Source: Nioella sediminis
Lineage (GTDB): Bacteria; Pseudomonadota; Alphaproteobacteria; Rhodobacterales; Rhodobacteraceae
Direction: 5' to 3'
Length of the DNA: 32,346 bases
Assembly (NCBI RefSeq): GCF_001879695.1
Contig: NZ_MNBL01000002.1
Span: forward strand, 1-32,346
The notes below the pieces were generated by a model. The model was given only the letters and a program-made list of their open reading frames with translations, had not been told where the DNA came from and searched no databases. The translations under genes were made by a program, and so were the position numbers. Below, one piece after another: positions 18,120 through 26,148 of this stretch (the first letter of the stretch is position 1; the number at the start of each line of letters is the position of its first letter).

Positions 18120-18524
18120 TCAGCGCAGCACATGCACGGCGCAGGGCGCGTGGCGCACGATCCGGGCCGAGGTGGAGCCGAGCAGGTAATCCCCGATGCC
18201 GGGCTTGTGCGAGCCGACGATGATCAGGTCTGCACCCTCTTTCGCGGCGTAATCCGTCACGTCGCGGCCCGAGTGGCCTTTGATGATCACCGGCGTCACG
18301 TCATCTGCATCGCCGATGCGTTCGGCCAGACCGGCGCGCACCTTATCCAGCGCCTGCCGGACAACCTCATCCGGCACGTAAGCCCGGACCGATCCGTGCA
18401 GCTGTTCGAACACGTGCAGCGCGATGATCTCGCCGCCCTCGTCCTTCAGCTTGCGGGCAAGCTCCAGCGCCGTGGGGCCAAAGCCCTGGTCGAGTGCCAG
18501 TGAGACGATGATCTTCTTGTACAT
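18120..18524 (-). CDS. Universal stress protein UspA family
   Basis: This 134-aa single-domain Usp starts MYKKIIVSLALD and has the ATP-binding pattern G-x2-G-x9-GS near the C-terminus (GSHKPGIGDYLLGSTS). It ends with HAPCAVHVLR, typical of the family. The upstream in-frame extension is discarded because ATG 18524 has AAAGGGAG before it. It is the last gene of the sulfonate operon, 16 bp after comC, so it probably shares the operon's regulation. What it does for sulfonate use is unknown; a role in sulfite stress or transport control is speculation. Confidence 0.92.
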   Translation of the reverse strand: MYKKIIVSLALDQGFGPTALELARKLKDEGGEIIALHVFEQLHGSVRAYVPDEVVRQALDKVRAGLAERIGDADDVTPVIIKGHSGRDVTDYAAKEGADLIIVGSHKPGIGDYLLGSTSARIVRHAPCAVHVLR

Positions 18525-18540
18525 GGGGTTTCTCCCTTTC

Positions 18541-19563
18541 CTAGGCCTGGGCCGCCGGGCGATCGGCCAGTTCATGCGCGATGGCAAGATAATGGTCGGG
18601 CACGGCCAGCCCGTCCAGTTGGGCCGCCCGCAGCTGCTTCAGCCGCCTCTCGCCGGGCAGGCGTGTGCCGTCTTCATCTGTTACCAGCGACAGAAGTGAT
18701 TCCAGCCGCGCGGCAAAATCATGTGCAGGGCTGTCTGGCCGCAGGATCAGCAGGAATTGCCCGACGCCGGGGGGCGGGCCATCGGCGGTGAAAAAGGATC
18801 CGGCCTCGGCGCTGAAAGCAGCACTTGTCAGAACCGTGGACAGGATCTCGACCATCAGCGCCAGAGCGGTGCCCTTGGCCCCGCCAATGGGCATCATGGA
18901 GCCTTGCAGCGCCGCCTCCGGGTTGGTCGTTGGCTGGCCATCGGCATCGAGCGCCCACCCTTCCGGGATCGGCTGGCCCGTCTTGCGGGCATGCATGACC
19001 TTGCCGCGCGCCACTTGCGACAGCGACAGGTCGATGACCAGCGGTTCGGTGCCATCACGAGGGGTTGCGAAGGCAATGGGGTTGGTGCCATAGACCGGCG
19101 CCGACCCGCCCCATGGCGCAATCGCCTTGGGCGTGTTGGCCATCATGAGGCCAATGAAACCCGCCCGTGCGATGCGGTCCACCTGCACCGACAGCGCGCC
19201 CGCGTGATGCGAGCGGGTGATGGCCACCGAGGCCATGCCAAGCTCGTCCGCCACCCGCAGCCCCTCGGCGATGCCAAGATCAAGCGCGGGGAAGGCGAAG
19301 CCGTGATCAGCGTCGACGGCCAGCTGTGTTGGCGAAAGCGTGTGGACGCGGGGAACGGCCCCGGCATTGACCTTACCCGACCGGGCCTGCGCCACGTAAT
19401 CAGCAAGCCGGGAAAACCCGTGCCCCACCTGCCCTTCCGCCTCGGCCGCGACAAGCGCCGAGGCAACAGATTGCGCCGCGTCTGAGGAAAGGCCACAGGC
19501 ACGAAAGGCGCGAAACAGAAGGTCTGTCGCATCGGCCATGCCGATACGGGTGGTCTGGGTCAT
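18541..19563 (-). CDS. comC: Probable (R)-3-sulfolactate dehydrogenase ComC
   Basis: This 340-aa NAD(P)-dependent dehydrogenase belongs to the malate/L-lactate dehydrogenase (Ldh_2, non-Rossmann) family. Family motifs are EGQVGHGFSRL, ITRSHHAGAL (catalytic His), WGGSAPVYGTNPIAFATPR and GGAKGTALALMVEI. Family alone does not fix the substrate. ComC, which interconverts (R)-sulfolactate and sulfopyruvate, is inferred from its place directly behind suyAB. It starts at ATG 19563 with only a weak ribosome site (GAGCG). A GC-rich hairpin in the 60-bp gap separates it from suyB and may lower its expression. A partner (S)-sulfolactate dehydrogenase (slcC) is not present in this window. Confidence 0.75.
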   Translation of the reverse strand: MTQTTRIGMADATDLLFRAFRACGLSSDAAQSVASALVAAEAEGQVGHGFSRLADYVAQARSGKVNAGAVPRVHTLSPTQLAVDADHGFAFPALDLGIAEGLRVADELGMASVAITRSHHAGALSVQVDRIARAGFIGLMMANTPKAIAPWGGSAPVYGTNPIAFATPRDGTEPLVIDLSLSQVARGKVMHARKTGQPIPEGWALDADGQPTTNPEAALQGSMMPIGGAKGTALALMVEILSTVLTSAAFSAEAGSFFTADGPPPGVGQFLLILRPDSPAHDFAARLESLLSLVTDEDGTRLPGERRLKQLRAAQLDGLAVPDHYLAIAHELADRPAAQA

Positions 19564-19586
19564 CGCTCGGGGTCCGTGATCTGGTG

Positions 19587-19614
19587 CCGGGCGGCAGGAG
19601 GATCCGCCGCCCGG
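19587..19614 (-). other. Hairpin in the suyB-comC gap
   Basis: A 9-bp perfect GC stem (CCGGGCGGC / GCCGCCCGG) with a 10-nt loop lies 9 nt after the suyB stop on the minus strand. There is no T tract. It probably protects the upstream mRNA from 3' decay or sets a step in expression within the operon. In the transcript the loop carries CCUCCU. Confidence 0.55.
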
Positions 19615-19623
19615 GGATGGCGC

Positions 19624-20805
19624 TTACGCGCTGCGGTAAAGCTTGGTCATCGAGAATTCCCGATGGCCCAGAGCCTCTGCCGCGGTGTTGCGGCCATTGG
19701 CTGTGCGCCGGATCATCTCGATCAGCGCGTCGCCCGCCTCGTCGATGGTCTGATCGCGGCGCAGGATGCCCGACACGTCCACGTCGATATGCTCGCCCAT
19801 GGTGCGCACGGTGCGCGGGTTGGCGGTGATCTTGATCACGGGAACGATCGGGTTGCCGACCACATTGCCCTGCCCGGTGGGGAAGGTGTGGATCACGGCG
19901 CCACCGGCGGCCATCAGCGTCACGCATTCAGCGGCTGCCGAGGAGCTGTCCATGAAGTAGAGCCCGTTGCCCGACGAGGGCTGCTCTGCCGGGTCAAGGA
20001 TGTCGATATATTGAGACGTGCGCCCGATCTTTTCGAGGTTGCCAAGCGCCTTTTCCTCGATGGTCGTCAGACCGCCCAGGATGTTGCCCTTGGTGGGCTG
20101 GCTGTCGGACAGGTCATCGGTCTGGTGGGCAAAGATCACCTCGTCCTGATAGGCCTTCCACATCTTGTACCAGCGCTCGCCCACCTCTTCGTTGATGGCG
20201 CGCTTCTGGCAGATGTGTTCCGCCCCGGTGATTTCCGAGGTCTCGCCGAAGAAGCCGGTGATGCCTTCAGGCAGCAGCTTGTCATACATGTTGCCGACCG
20301 TCGGGCAGGACCCGAGACCGGTGGTGGTGTCGCTTTCGCCGCATTTGGTGGAGACCCACAGTTCCGAGATCGAGCATTCCTCGCGCTGCACCTCGGTGGC
20401 CTTGTGGACGAAGTCCTTGGCGGCCCAACTGGCGGCGCGGATGGTTTCGAAATCGCCCTTCTGTTCGATCGAGAATTCGGCCACTTCCTTGCCGGTGGTG
20501 CGGATGCCGTCGGCAATGCGCTTGGTCCATTCCGGCTCGATCCCGATCACCACGACGGAGTGCACGTTCGGGTTGGCCCCGGTGCCAATCATGGTACGGA
20601 AATGCGTCTCAAGGTCTTCACCGAACTGAAGGCGGCCATAGGCATGGGGCAGCGCCATGGTGCCCTTGACGTTATTGGCCACCGCCTCGCACGCCGCGTT
20701 CGAGATGTCATCCACAGGCAGGATGATCACGTGGTTGCGCACCCCCACACGGCCGTTTTCGCGCCGGTATCCCATGAAGGTGATGTTGGAAAATTTCGAT
20801 GCCAT
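19624..20805 (-). CDS. suyB: (R)-Sulfolactate sulfo-lyase large subunit SuyB
   Basis: This 393-aa UxaA/altronate-dehydratase-family large subunit carries family motifs [19 protein letters not shown] at the N-terminus, [21 protein letters not shown] in the middle and [20 protein letters not shown] near the C-terminus. With SuyA it would cleave (R)-3-sulfolactate to pyruvate and bisulfite. A sugar-acid dehydratase role (altronate or galactarate) is the main alternative. It is disfavoured by the separate SAF-type small subunit and by the company of hpsN, hpsO, hpsP and comC. It is 12 bp downstream of suyA. No cofactor-site residue was seen to be missing, but the exact iron ligands cannot be assigned here. 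Confidence 0.85.
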   Translation of the reverse strand: MASKFSNITFMGYRRENGRVGVRNHVIILPVDDISNAACEAVANNVKGTMALPHAYGRLQFGEDLETHFRTMIGTGANPNVHSVVVIGIEPEWTKRIADGIRTTGKEVAEFSIEQKGDFETIRAASWAAKDFVHKATEVQREECSISELWVSTKCGESDTTTGLGSCPTVGNMYDKLLPEGITGFFGETSEITGAEHICQKRAINEEVGERWYKMWKAYQDEVIFAHQTDDLSDSQPTKGNILGGLTTIEEKALGNLEKIGRTSQYIDILDPAEQPSSGNGLYFMDSSSAAAECVTLMAAGGAVIHTFPTGQGNVVGNPIVPVIKITANPRTVRTMGEHIDVDVSGILRRDQTIDEAGDALIEMIRRTANGRNTAAEALGHREFSMTKLYRSA

Positions 20806-20817
20806 GTCCTTGGCTCC

Positions 20818-21108
20818 TTACCAGCGCTTGGTTTTGCAGTTTTGGGTGTGAACGTGGCCGCCTTGCGGGATGTCGGCGATGATCTTGCCGATGTCCTCGC
20901 CGTACTTGATGGCGGTGTCGCCTTCCTTGAGATCCTTCAGCGCGATCTTGTGCCCGATCGGCACATCCGCCCCTGCGGTCAGCGTGAAGGTGGAGTTGTC
21001 ATGGGTCACGCAGCAGAACATCTCGGTGCCTGCAGTGAGCCCCTCGACCACAACCACGCCGACATTGTCTTCGTGATCATGCACCAGAAGATGCGGGATG
21101 TTTGACAT
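20818..21108 (-). CDS. suyA: (R)-Sulfolactate sulfo-lyase small subunit SuyA
   Basis: This 96-aa protein corresponds to the SAF-like N-terminal domain that is fused to the large part in UxaA-type dehydratases but is a separate gene in SuyAB. Recognisable parts are MSNIPHLLVHDHEDNVGVVV, VPIGHKIALKDLKEGDTAIKYGE and the C-terminal GGHVHTQN, which supplies the metal/active-site histidines. It forms a complex with SuyB and sits 12 bp before it. The gap from hpsP is 18 bp, with an AAAGAAGA ribosome site before the ATG. Confidence 0.87.
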   Translation of the reverse strand: MSNIPHLLVHDHEDNVGVVVVEGLTAGTEMFCCVTHDNSTFTLTAGADVPIGHKIALKDLKEGDTAIKYGEDIGKIIADIPQGGHVHTQNCKTKRW

Positions 21109-21126
21109 TGGTCTTCTTTCCTCGTG

Positions 21127-22116
21127 TCAGGGTTTGAGAATGATTTTCGGGGCCGGGACGCTGCCGCCCCGGATATCGGCAAAGGCCTGCTGGCCTTCCG
21201 CCAGGTGGCGCGTTTCGGTCCAGTCGAGGGGACCGAGCGCGCCGGAGAACATGGCCGCGCAGGTGTCGCGGAAATCCTGCGCGGTGTAGGTATAGGTGCC
21301 GATGAAGGTGATCTCCTGCAGGGTCATCCGCCGGATATCGAGCCCGCCTTCGGAGGCACCAAGGCCGATATGGCCGATGACGCCGCCGGGGCGGGTGTGG
21401 GCCGAGGCGGTGGCGCGGGTCGCGGGGTAGCCCACACCGTCGATGATCAGATCGACCATGTGGTTCTCGGCCAAATCGTCGGGGGCGATCACGTCGAAGC
21501 CGCGTTTCTTCAGGTATTCAGCGCGGATCGGGTTGGGTTCGATCACCTGCACCTGCGGGACACCCTGCGCTTTCAGGCTGAGTGCCGCACCGACGCCGAT
21601 GGGACCACCGCCGATGACGAGCGCGGTCAGGTCTTCGCGCGGCTCATCTCGCAGCACGTCGAGTGACAGCCGCACCGTGTGCCAGCCGCAGGCAATGGGT
21701 TCGGCCAGCGAGGCCTGTTCCAGCGTCACGTGATCGGGCACCGTCACGAGGTTGCCCTCGGGCATGGCCACAAGCTGCGCGAACGCGCCTTCGCGCGGCG
21801 GCATCGAGATGATCTGGCGACTGGCGCAGAGGTTCTCGCGCCCCGTCGTGCAGGGCTTGCAGCTGCCGCAAGTCACGAGCGGATTGATCGTCACCCGCTC
21901 GCCATCCCGCGCGCCGCCCATGATTACGCCTGCCGCCTCGTGGCCGAGGATCAGCGGCGCGGGGCGGCGGTCGTCATGGCCCAGAAAGGCATGCATGTCG
22001 GACCCGCAGATGCCAACGCTGTCGACACGGATCATGACCTCCCCCGCGCCCGCAACCGGATCGGGGCAGTCGGTGACCATCAGGGCCTCGGGCCCGGTAT
22101 AGACAAGCGCTTTCAT
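21127..22116 (-). CDS. hpsP: Zinc-dependent alcohol dehydrogenase, HpsP-like
   Basis: This 329-aa medium-chain alcohol dehydrogenase has catalytic zinc ligands Cys37 (GICGSDMH) and His59/Glu60 (GHEAAG) and a structural zinc cluster Cys83, Cys86, Cys89, Cys97 (CGSCKPCTTGRENLC). The nucleotide site is VIGGGPIGVGAALSLK. In DHPS-degrading bacteria HpsO and HpsP interconvert (S)- and (R)-DHPS through the 2-keto form; this assignment comes from context. The true start is ATG 22116, in an ATGA overlap with the hpsO stop. A longer frame that runs on into hpsO is not real. Substrate confidence is lower than family confidence. Confidence 0.83.
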   Translation of the reverse strand: MKALVYTGPEALMVTDCPDPVAGAGEVMIRVDSVGICGSDMHAFLGHDDRRPAPLILGHEAAGVIMGGARDGERVTINPLVTCGSCKPCTTGRENLCASRQIISMPPREGAFAQLVAMPEGNLVTVPDHVTLEQASLAEPIACGWHTVRLSLDVLRDEPREDLTALVIGGGPIGVGAALSLKAQGVPQVQVIEPNPIRAEYLKKRGFDVIAPDDLAENHMVDLIIDGVGYPATRATASAHTRPGGVIGHIGLGASEGGLDIRRMTLQEITFIGTYTYTAQDFRDTCAAMFSGALGPLDWTETRHLAEGQQAFADIRGGSVPAPKIILKP

Positions 22117-22874
22117 TTTGCCGTGAACCCCCCGTCCACCATCAGGATTTGCCCGGTCACGTAGGACGAGGCGTTTGAGGCCAGGAACAATAGCGGCCCG
22201 TCGATATCGGACAGATCGCCATTGCGGCCGATGCAGGTCTGTGCCGCGTTGCGGGCGGCCCGGTCGGGGTCGCTGAACACGGCCCCTGTCAGTTCCGTCG
22301 GGAAGAACCCCGGCCCTATGGCGTTGGCGGTGATGCCATAGGGCGACCAGGCCTCGGCCATGGCGCGGGTGAGCTGCGCGATGCCGCCCTTGCTGGCCCC
22401 GTAGGCTATGCCACCCGGAAAGGCGCGCGTCGATTGCAGCGAGGCAAAGTTGACGATCCGCCCCCAGCCTTTTTCCTTCATCCCCGGCGCCAGCATCTGC
22501 GCCAGGAAAAAGGGCACCGAGAGGTTCAGCTCCAGCGTGACGTCCCAACCCTCTTCCGTCACCTCGTCGGCGGACTGGCGGGTGTTGATGCCCGCCGCCG
22601 TCACGAGGATGTCAGGCGCGCCAAAGGGGGCGGACAGGCGGTCAGCAAGTCCTTCCCGCGCGGCGCGGTCGGCAAGATCGCAGGCCACAACAGCGGCCCG
22701 CTCGCCGGTTTCCGCCTGCCAGTCGGCCAGCGCCTCGGCCCGGCGGGCAACGCCCACGACCTGCGCACCCGCCGCCGCCAGAACCGACGCCGCCCGACGC
22801 CCGAGGCCGGAACTGGCCCCGGTGACGCAGGCCACGCGGCCCGTGAGGTCGAAGAGGCCGGATGGATTGTCCAT
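22113..22874 (-). CDS. hpsO: Short-chain dehydrogenase, HpsO-like
   Basis: This 253-aa classical SDR has the NAD(P) motif TGASSGLG (residues 18-25), NAG-equivalent TAAG, catalytic Ser145, and YGASK (Tyr158, Lys162). The C-terminus ends GQILMVDGGF, as usual. With HpsP it is the likely 2-dehydrogenase pair that converts (S)-DHPS to (R)-DHPS. It starts 1 nt after the hpsN stop and overlaps hpsP by 4 nt, so translation is tightly coupled. Other polyol substrates are possible from sequence alone. Confidence 0.83.
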   Translation of the reverse strand: MDNPSGLFDLTGRVACVTGASSGLGRRAASVLAAAGAQVVGVARRAEALADWQAETGERAAVVACDLADRAAREGLADRLSAPFGAPDILVTAAGINTRQSADEVTEEGWDVTLELNLSVPFFLAQMLAPGMKEKGWGRIVNFASLQSTRAFPGGIAYGASKGGIAQLTRAMAEAWSPYGITANAIGPGFFPTELTGAVFSDPDRAARNAAQTCIGRNGDLSDIDGPLLFLASNASSYVTGQILMVDGGFTAK

Positions 22875-22875
22875 G

Positions 22876-24183
22876 TCAGCCCTCGGCGCTGAGGTCGAAG
22901 ACCTCGTCGGGGAAATACTTGTGTAGCCGGATGTCGGCGGTGCGGGCGTGGCCCTCCATCCCCTCCAGCCGGGCGATGCGCGCGGTGGCCTCGGCCACGG
23001 GCTTGGCGCCCTCGCGCGTGGCGCGCTGCCAGGTCACGATCTTCATGTATTTGTGCACGCTGAGACCGCCGGTATAGCTGGCCGCGCCCGAGGTGGGCAG
23101 AACGTGGTTCGTCCCCGACGCCTTGTCGCCAAAGGCCACGGTGGTTTCTTCCCCGAGGAAGAGCGAGCCGTAGCAGGTCAGCCGGTCGAGCCACCAGTCG
23201 AGGTCTTCGGCCTGCACCGTCAGGTGTTCGGGCGCGTAGTCATCCGAACAGGTCGCCATTTCCTCACGATCGGCACAGAGGATCACCTCGGCATAATCGC
23301 GCCATGCGGCGGTGGCGTTGTCGCGGTTCACCTCGGGCAGATCGTTGATCAACTCGGGCACCAGGCGCATGACCTCCTCGGCCAGCGCGCGGTCATCGGT
23401 GACCAGCCAGACGGGGGAGTTATAGCCATGCTCGGCCTGCCCCACGAGATCGGTCGCCACCACCATCGGGTCAGCAGTCGCATCGGCAAGGATCAGGCTG
23501 TCGGTCGGACCCGCGATCATGTCGATGCCGACGCGACCAAAGAGGATGCGCTTGGCCTCTGCCACGAACTGGTTGCCGGGACCGACGAGGATGTTGGCCT
23601 TGGGCAGACCGAAGAGGCCAAAGGTCATCGCCGCCACGCCCTGCACGCCACCCATGGCCATGATCTTGTCAGCGCCGCAGATATGGGCCGCGTAGATGAT
23701 GGCAGGGGCCACGCCCACGCCGGGATGCGGAGGCGAACAGGCGGTGATGTGGCGGCAGCCGGCAACCTTGGCGGTGGTCACGGTCATTATGGCGCTGGCC
23801 ACGTGGCTGTAGCGCCCGCCGGGCACATAGCAGCCCGCCGCGTCCACGGGGATCGCCTTTTGCCCCGCGATCAGCCCCGGTACCACCTCGTATTCCACAT
23901 TGGCGACGGTTTCCTTCTGCCGCTCGGCAAAGCGCTTCACGTTGTCATGGGCAAAGCGGATATCGGCCTTGAGCTTTTCGGGCACCAGCGCGCAGGCGGC
24001 CTCGATCTCTTCGGGCGACAGAATGATGCTGCCCTCGTACTTGTCGAACTTCGCGGCATATTCCAGTGCCTTGGCGTCCCCGCCCTGCTCGATGTCGTCA
24101 AGGATGCCCTGCACGATTTTGTGCGTCTCGGAGGCATCGCTTTTCGAGGTCAGGGTAGCTTTCTTGAGATACTCTCTCGGCAT
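22876..24183 (-). CDS. hpsN: Sulfopropanediol 3-dehydrogenase HpsN
   Basis: This 435-aa member of the histidinol dehydrogenase superfamily would oxidise (R)-DHPS in two NAD+-dependent steps to (R)-sulfolactate. Zinc ligands expected from the family are present: Gln249 and His252 (GQAEHG), Asp353 (GDKASGTNH) and His412 (EGHARTADIR). The catalytic pair Glu319-His320 is in APEHL. It is not housekeeping HisD by context: it lies between a TRAP transporter and sulfonate genes, with no his operon. The gap to the TRAP large subunit is 5 bp. Of the hps genes this is the most diagnostic for DHPS use. Confidence 0.87.
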   Translation of the reverse strand: MPREYLKKATLTSKSDASETHKIVQGILDDIEQGGDAKALEYAAKFDKYEGSIILSPEEIEAACALVPEKLKADIRFAHDNVKRFAERQKETVANVEYEVVPGLIAGQKAIPVDAAGCYVPGGRYSHVASAIMTVTTAKVAGCRHITACSPPHPGVGVAPAIIYAAHICGADKIMAMGGVQGVAAMTFGLFGLPKANILVGPGNQFVAEAKRILFGRVGIDMIAGPTDSLILADATADPMVVATDLVGQAEHGYNSPVWLVTDDRALAEEVMRLVPELINDLPEVNRDNATAAWRDYAEVILCADREEMATCSDDYAPEHLTVQAEDLDWWLDRLTCYGSLFLGEETTVAFGDKASGTNHVLPTSGAASYTGGLSVHKYMKIVTWQRATREGAKPVAEATARIARLEGMEGHARTADIRLHKYFPDEVFDLSAEG

Positions 24184-24188
24184 TTCGG

Positions 24189-25520
24189 TTACCTGTATAG
24201 TTCGGGGAGAAGGGAGGTGGAGATTGCGGGCACATAGGCAATCAGCAGCGTCACGATCAGCATGAAGAAGACGAAGGGGATGGCCCGGTGTGCGATCCTG
24301 AGGATCGACTCGCCGGTGATCCCGGACACCACGAAGAGGTTGAGCCCAAGCGGCGGCGTGATGAAGCCCACCCCAAGCGCGGTGATCATCATGATGCAGA
24401 ACTGAACCTCGTTCATGCCGATATTGTCAGCCAGCGGCTTCAGGATCGGCGCGAGGATCACGATGTTGGGCGTGGTTTCCATGACGCAGCCCGCCGCGAT
24501 CAGGATCAGGACCATCATACCGATGAGCACGTATTCATTGTCGCTCAGCGAGGTCAGCGCCCCCACGAAACCCTGCGGCACCCCGATGATGGCCAGCGCC
24601 TCGGCCAGCGGGATCGAGAAGGCGATGATGGGCAGGATGACACCGTTCACCTTGGCGGAGCTGACCAGCATCGCCGGGAAATCCGACAGTTTCAGCGTGC
24701 CGAGGATGAAGCCCATGACGATGGTGACAACCACGGCCACGGCACCCGCTTCGGTCGGTGTCAGACGACCCGAGAAGATGCCATAGAAGATGATGCCGGG
24801 CACAAGGAAGGCGTACCAGCCGGACTTGATCGTCCGCCACAGGTTCGCACGCCATTCCGCAGGCGTCATGATGCCGCCGCCTTCCCAACCGTTGAGGCGG
24901 TTCATGACAACGTTGGTCGCAAGGATCGACAGCAGGATCAGAATGCCGGGAATGAGGGCGGCAAGGAACAAGGTCGAGACGGCTATACCCAGGACGAGGC
25001 CGATGATGATATAGGCGATCGAGGGCGGAATGAGGATGCCGGTACAGGCCCCCGCCGCGACAAGCGCACAGGCATAGGGGCGCGGGTATCCGCTTTCGAC
25101 CAGCCGGTCGATGGTCATCCGGCCCACGGCGGCGGCCCCTGCGGCGTCGGAACCCGAGATCGCCGCGAACATGCCGCAGACCAGAACGGTGGCCGATCCG
25201 AAGCCGCCCTTCGCCCAACAGGTCAGCGCCTCGGCCACGTCGAGGAATTTTCGGGAAAGCCCGGTGCGCACCAGCACGTCCCCGGTCAGGATAAACAGGG
25301 GCACGGCGGTCAGCGCGAAGGCGTCGATGCCGCTGAACAGCTTTTCCCCCAACAGGCTGAGCGGCAGCGCGCCGGACCAGACCAGCATGAGGATCGTCGA
25401 GACCCCGATCGAGGCCCAAACGGGCACCGCAAGGGCGACCAGAACGACGAAGATAAGTACGGGGCCGTAGAAATCCCATCCAAGCTGAAGGGAGGTTTCT
25501 TGCAGGGCTTGCCACATCAT
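24189..25520 (-). CDS. TRAP transporter large membrane subunit (DctM type), DHPS uptake
   Basis: This 443-aa polytopic protein, about 12 transmembrane helices, is the Na+-coupled translocation subunit of a TRAP transporter. Typical segments are LFILTGDVLVRTGLSRK, the GGFGSATVLVCGMFAAISGSDAA region, GILIPPSIAYIIIGL and the C-terminal GVGFITPPLGLNLFVV. It lies 15 bp after the small subunit gene and 5 bp before hpsN, which ties the transporter to DHPS catabolism (hpsKLM-type). The start is one of two adjacent ATGs; the first is used here. Confidence 0.93.
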   Translation of the reverse strand: MMWQALQETSLQLGWDFYGPVLIFVVLVALAVPVWASIGVSTILMLVWSGALPLSLLGEKLFSGIDAFALTAVPLFILTGDVLVRTGLSRKFLDVAEALTCWAKGGFGSATVLVCGMFAAISGSDAAGAAAVGRMTIDRLVESGYPRPYACALVAAGACTGILIPPSIAYIIIGLVLGIAVSTLFLAALIPGILILLSILATNVVMNRLNGWEGGGIMTPAEWRANLWRTIKSGWYAFLVPGIIFYGIFSGRLTPTEAGAVAVVVTIVMGFILGTLKLSDFPAMLVSSAKVNGVILPIIAFSIPLAEALAIIGVPQGFVGALTSLSDNEYVLIGMMVLILIAAGCVMETTPNIVILAPILKPLADNIGMNEVQFCIMMITALGVGFITPPLGLNLFVVSGITGESILRIAHRAIPFVFFMLIVTLLIAYVPAISTSLLPELYR

Positions 25521-25535
25521 GGTGCGAGTCCTCCC

Positions 25536-26051
25536 TTAATCGAAGAGTTTGTCGCCTTCGTAAACGGGCCTGCCGTTGCGAAGGTCGGAGATGTCACGAA
25601 GGAACGACTGCACCAGCCGGAAGATGACCAGGGCGAAGCCGAAGGGTACGGCGAAAAGGAAGAAGTAATAGCCGATGCGCAGACCATGCGTGACCGAGCC
25701 GAAGACCCAGGACACATGCACCGCCTCCCATGACCAGTAGAGCGCGATCACGGAGACACCGAACATGACAATGTCGCCGAAGATGTAGAGCAATGCCTTC
25801 ACCCTTGGTCCGACGTAATTCATGATCACGTCGATGCGGATATGCCCGCGTTCGCGCACGGCAGCGGCGGCCCCGATCCAGGCGAGATAGATGAAGGAAT
25901 AGCGGACGATTTCTTCGCCCCAGATCGAGGAATAGGACAGGATTTCCCGCCGCAGCACCTCGATGGCCATGGTGACGACCAGCATCACGTAGAAAACAAG
26001 CAGGAGCCAGCGCTCCGCGTTCCTGTCTATGGCTTCATACAGTCTGGACAT
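25536..26051 (-). CDS. TRAP transporter small membrane subunit (DctQ type)
   Basis: This 171-aa protein has four predicted transmembrane helices (starting near residues 14, 46, 87 and 128). The DctQ hallmarks are SYSSIWGEEIVRYSFIYLAWIGAA and the hydrophilic RERGHIRIDVI before helix 3. It forms the membrane complex with the large subunit. ATG 26051 follows GGAGGGG. The 97-bp gap to the binding-protein gene contains a stable hairpin. Confidence 0.92.
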   Translation of the reverse strand: MSRLYEAIDRNAERWLLLVFYVMLVVTMAIEVLRREILSYSSIWGEEIVRYSFIYLAWIGAAAAVRERGHIRIDVIMNYVGPRVKALLYIFGDIVMFGVSVIALYWSWEAVHVSWVFGSVTHGLRIGYYFFLFAVPFGFALVIFRLVQSFLRDISDLRNGRPVYEGDKLFD

Positions 26052-26109
26052 GGCCCCTCCACCCGGCTTGCCGGCTCCATCTCGTCACATGCTGTGGGAG
26101 TTGGGATAA

Positions 26110-26138
26110 GGACCGGCGCACCGCTTGCGCGCCGGTCC
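26110..26138 (-). other. Stem-loop between dctP-type and dctQ-type genes
   Basis: GGACCGGCGC and GCGCCGGTCC form a 10-bp perfect stem with a 9-nt loop, 10 nt after the binding-protein stop. There is no T tract. This position and form match mRNA-stabilising hairpins that raise binding-protein levels over membrane subunits in many uptake operons. Confidence 0.6.
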
Positions 26139-26148
26139 GGGTTTGGTC

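Noticed and set aside
19624-21108. Altronate or galactarate dehydratase for sugar-acid catabolism
   Set aside because: The same superfamily, but the split small subunit and the surrounding hpsN, hpsO, hpsP and comC genes favour sulfolactate lyase.
22117-22548. Extension of the hpsP frame into hpsO
   Set aside because: The protein begins naturally at ATG 22116 in an ATGA overlap; the extension lies within the SDR gene in another frame.
22876-24183. Histidinol dehydrogenase (HisD) for histidine biosynthesis
   Set aside because: The active-site residues fit the superfamily, but the gene is embedded in a TRAP/sulfonate operon and has no his neighbours other than the distant hisN.
24288-25733. 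481-codon plus-strand open frame opposite the TRAP genes
   Set aside because: A highly charged Asp/Arg/Gly/His translation is the antisense image of hydrophobic membrane-protein codons.
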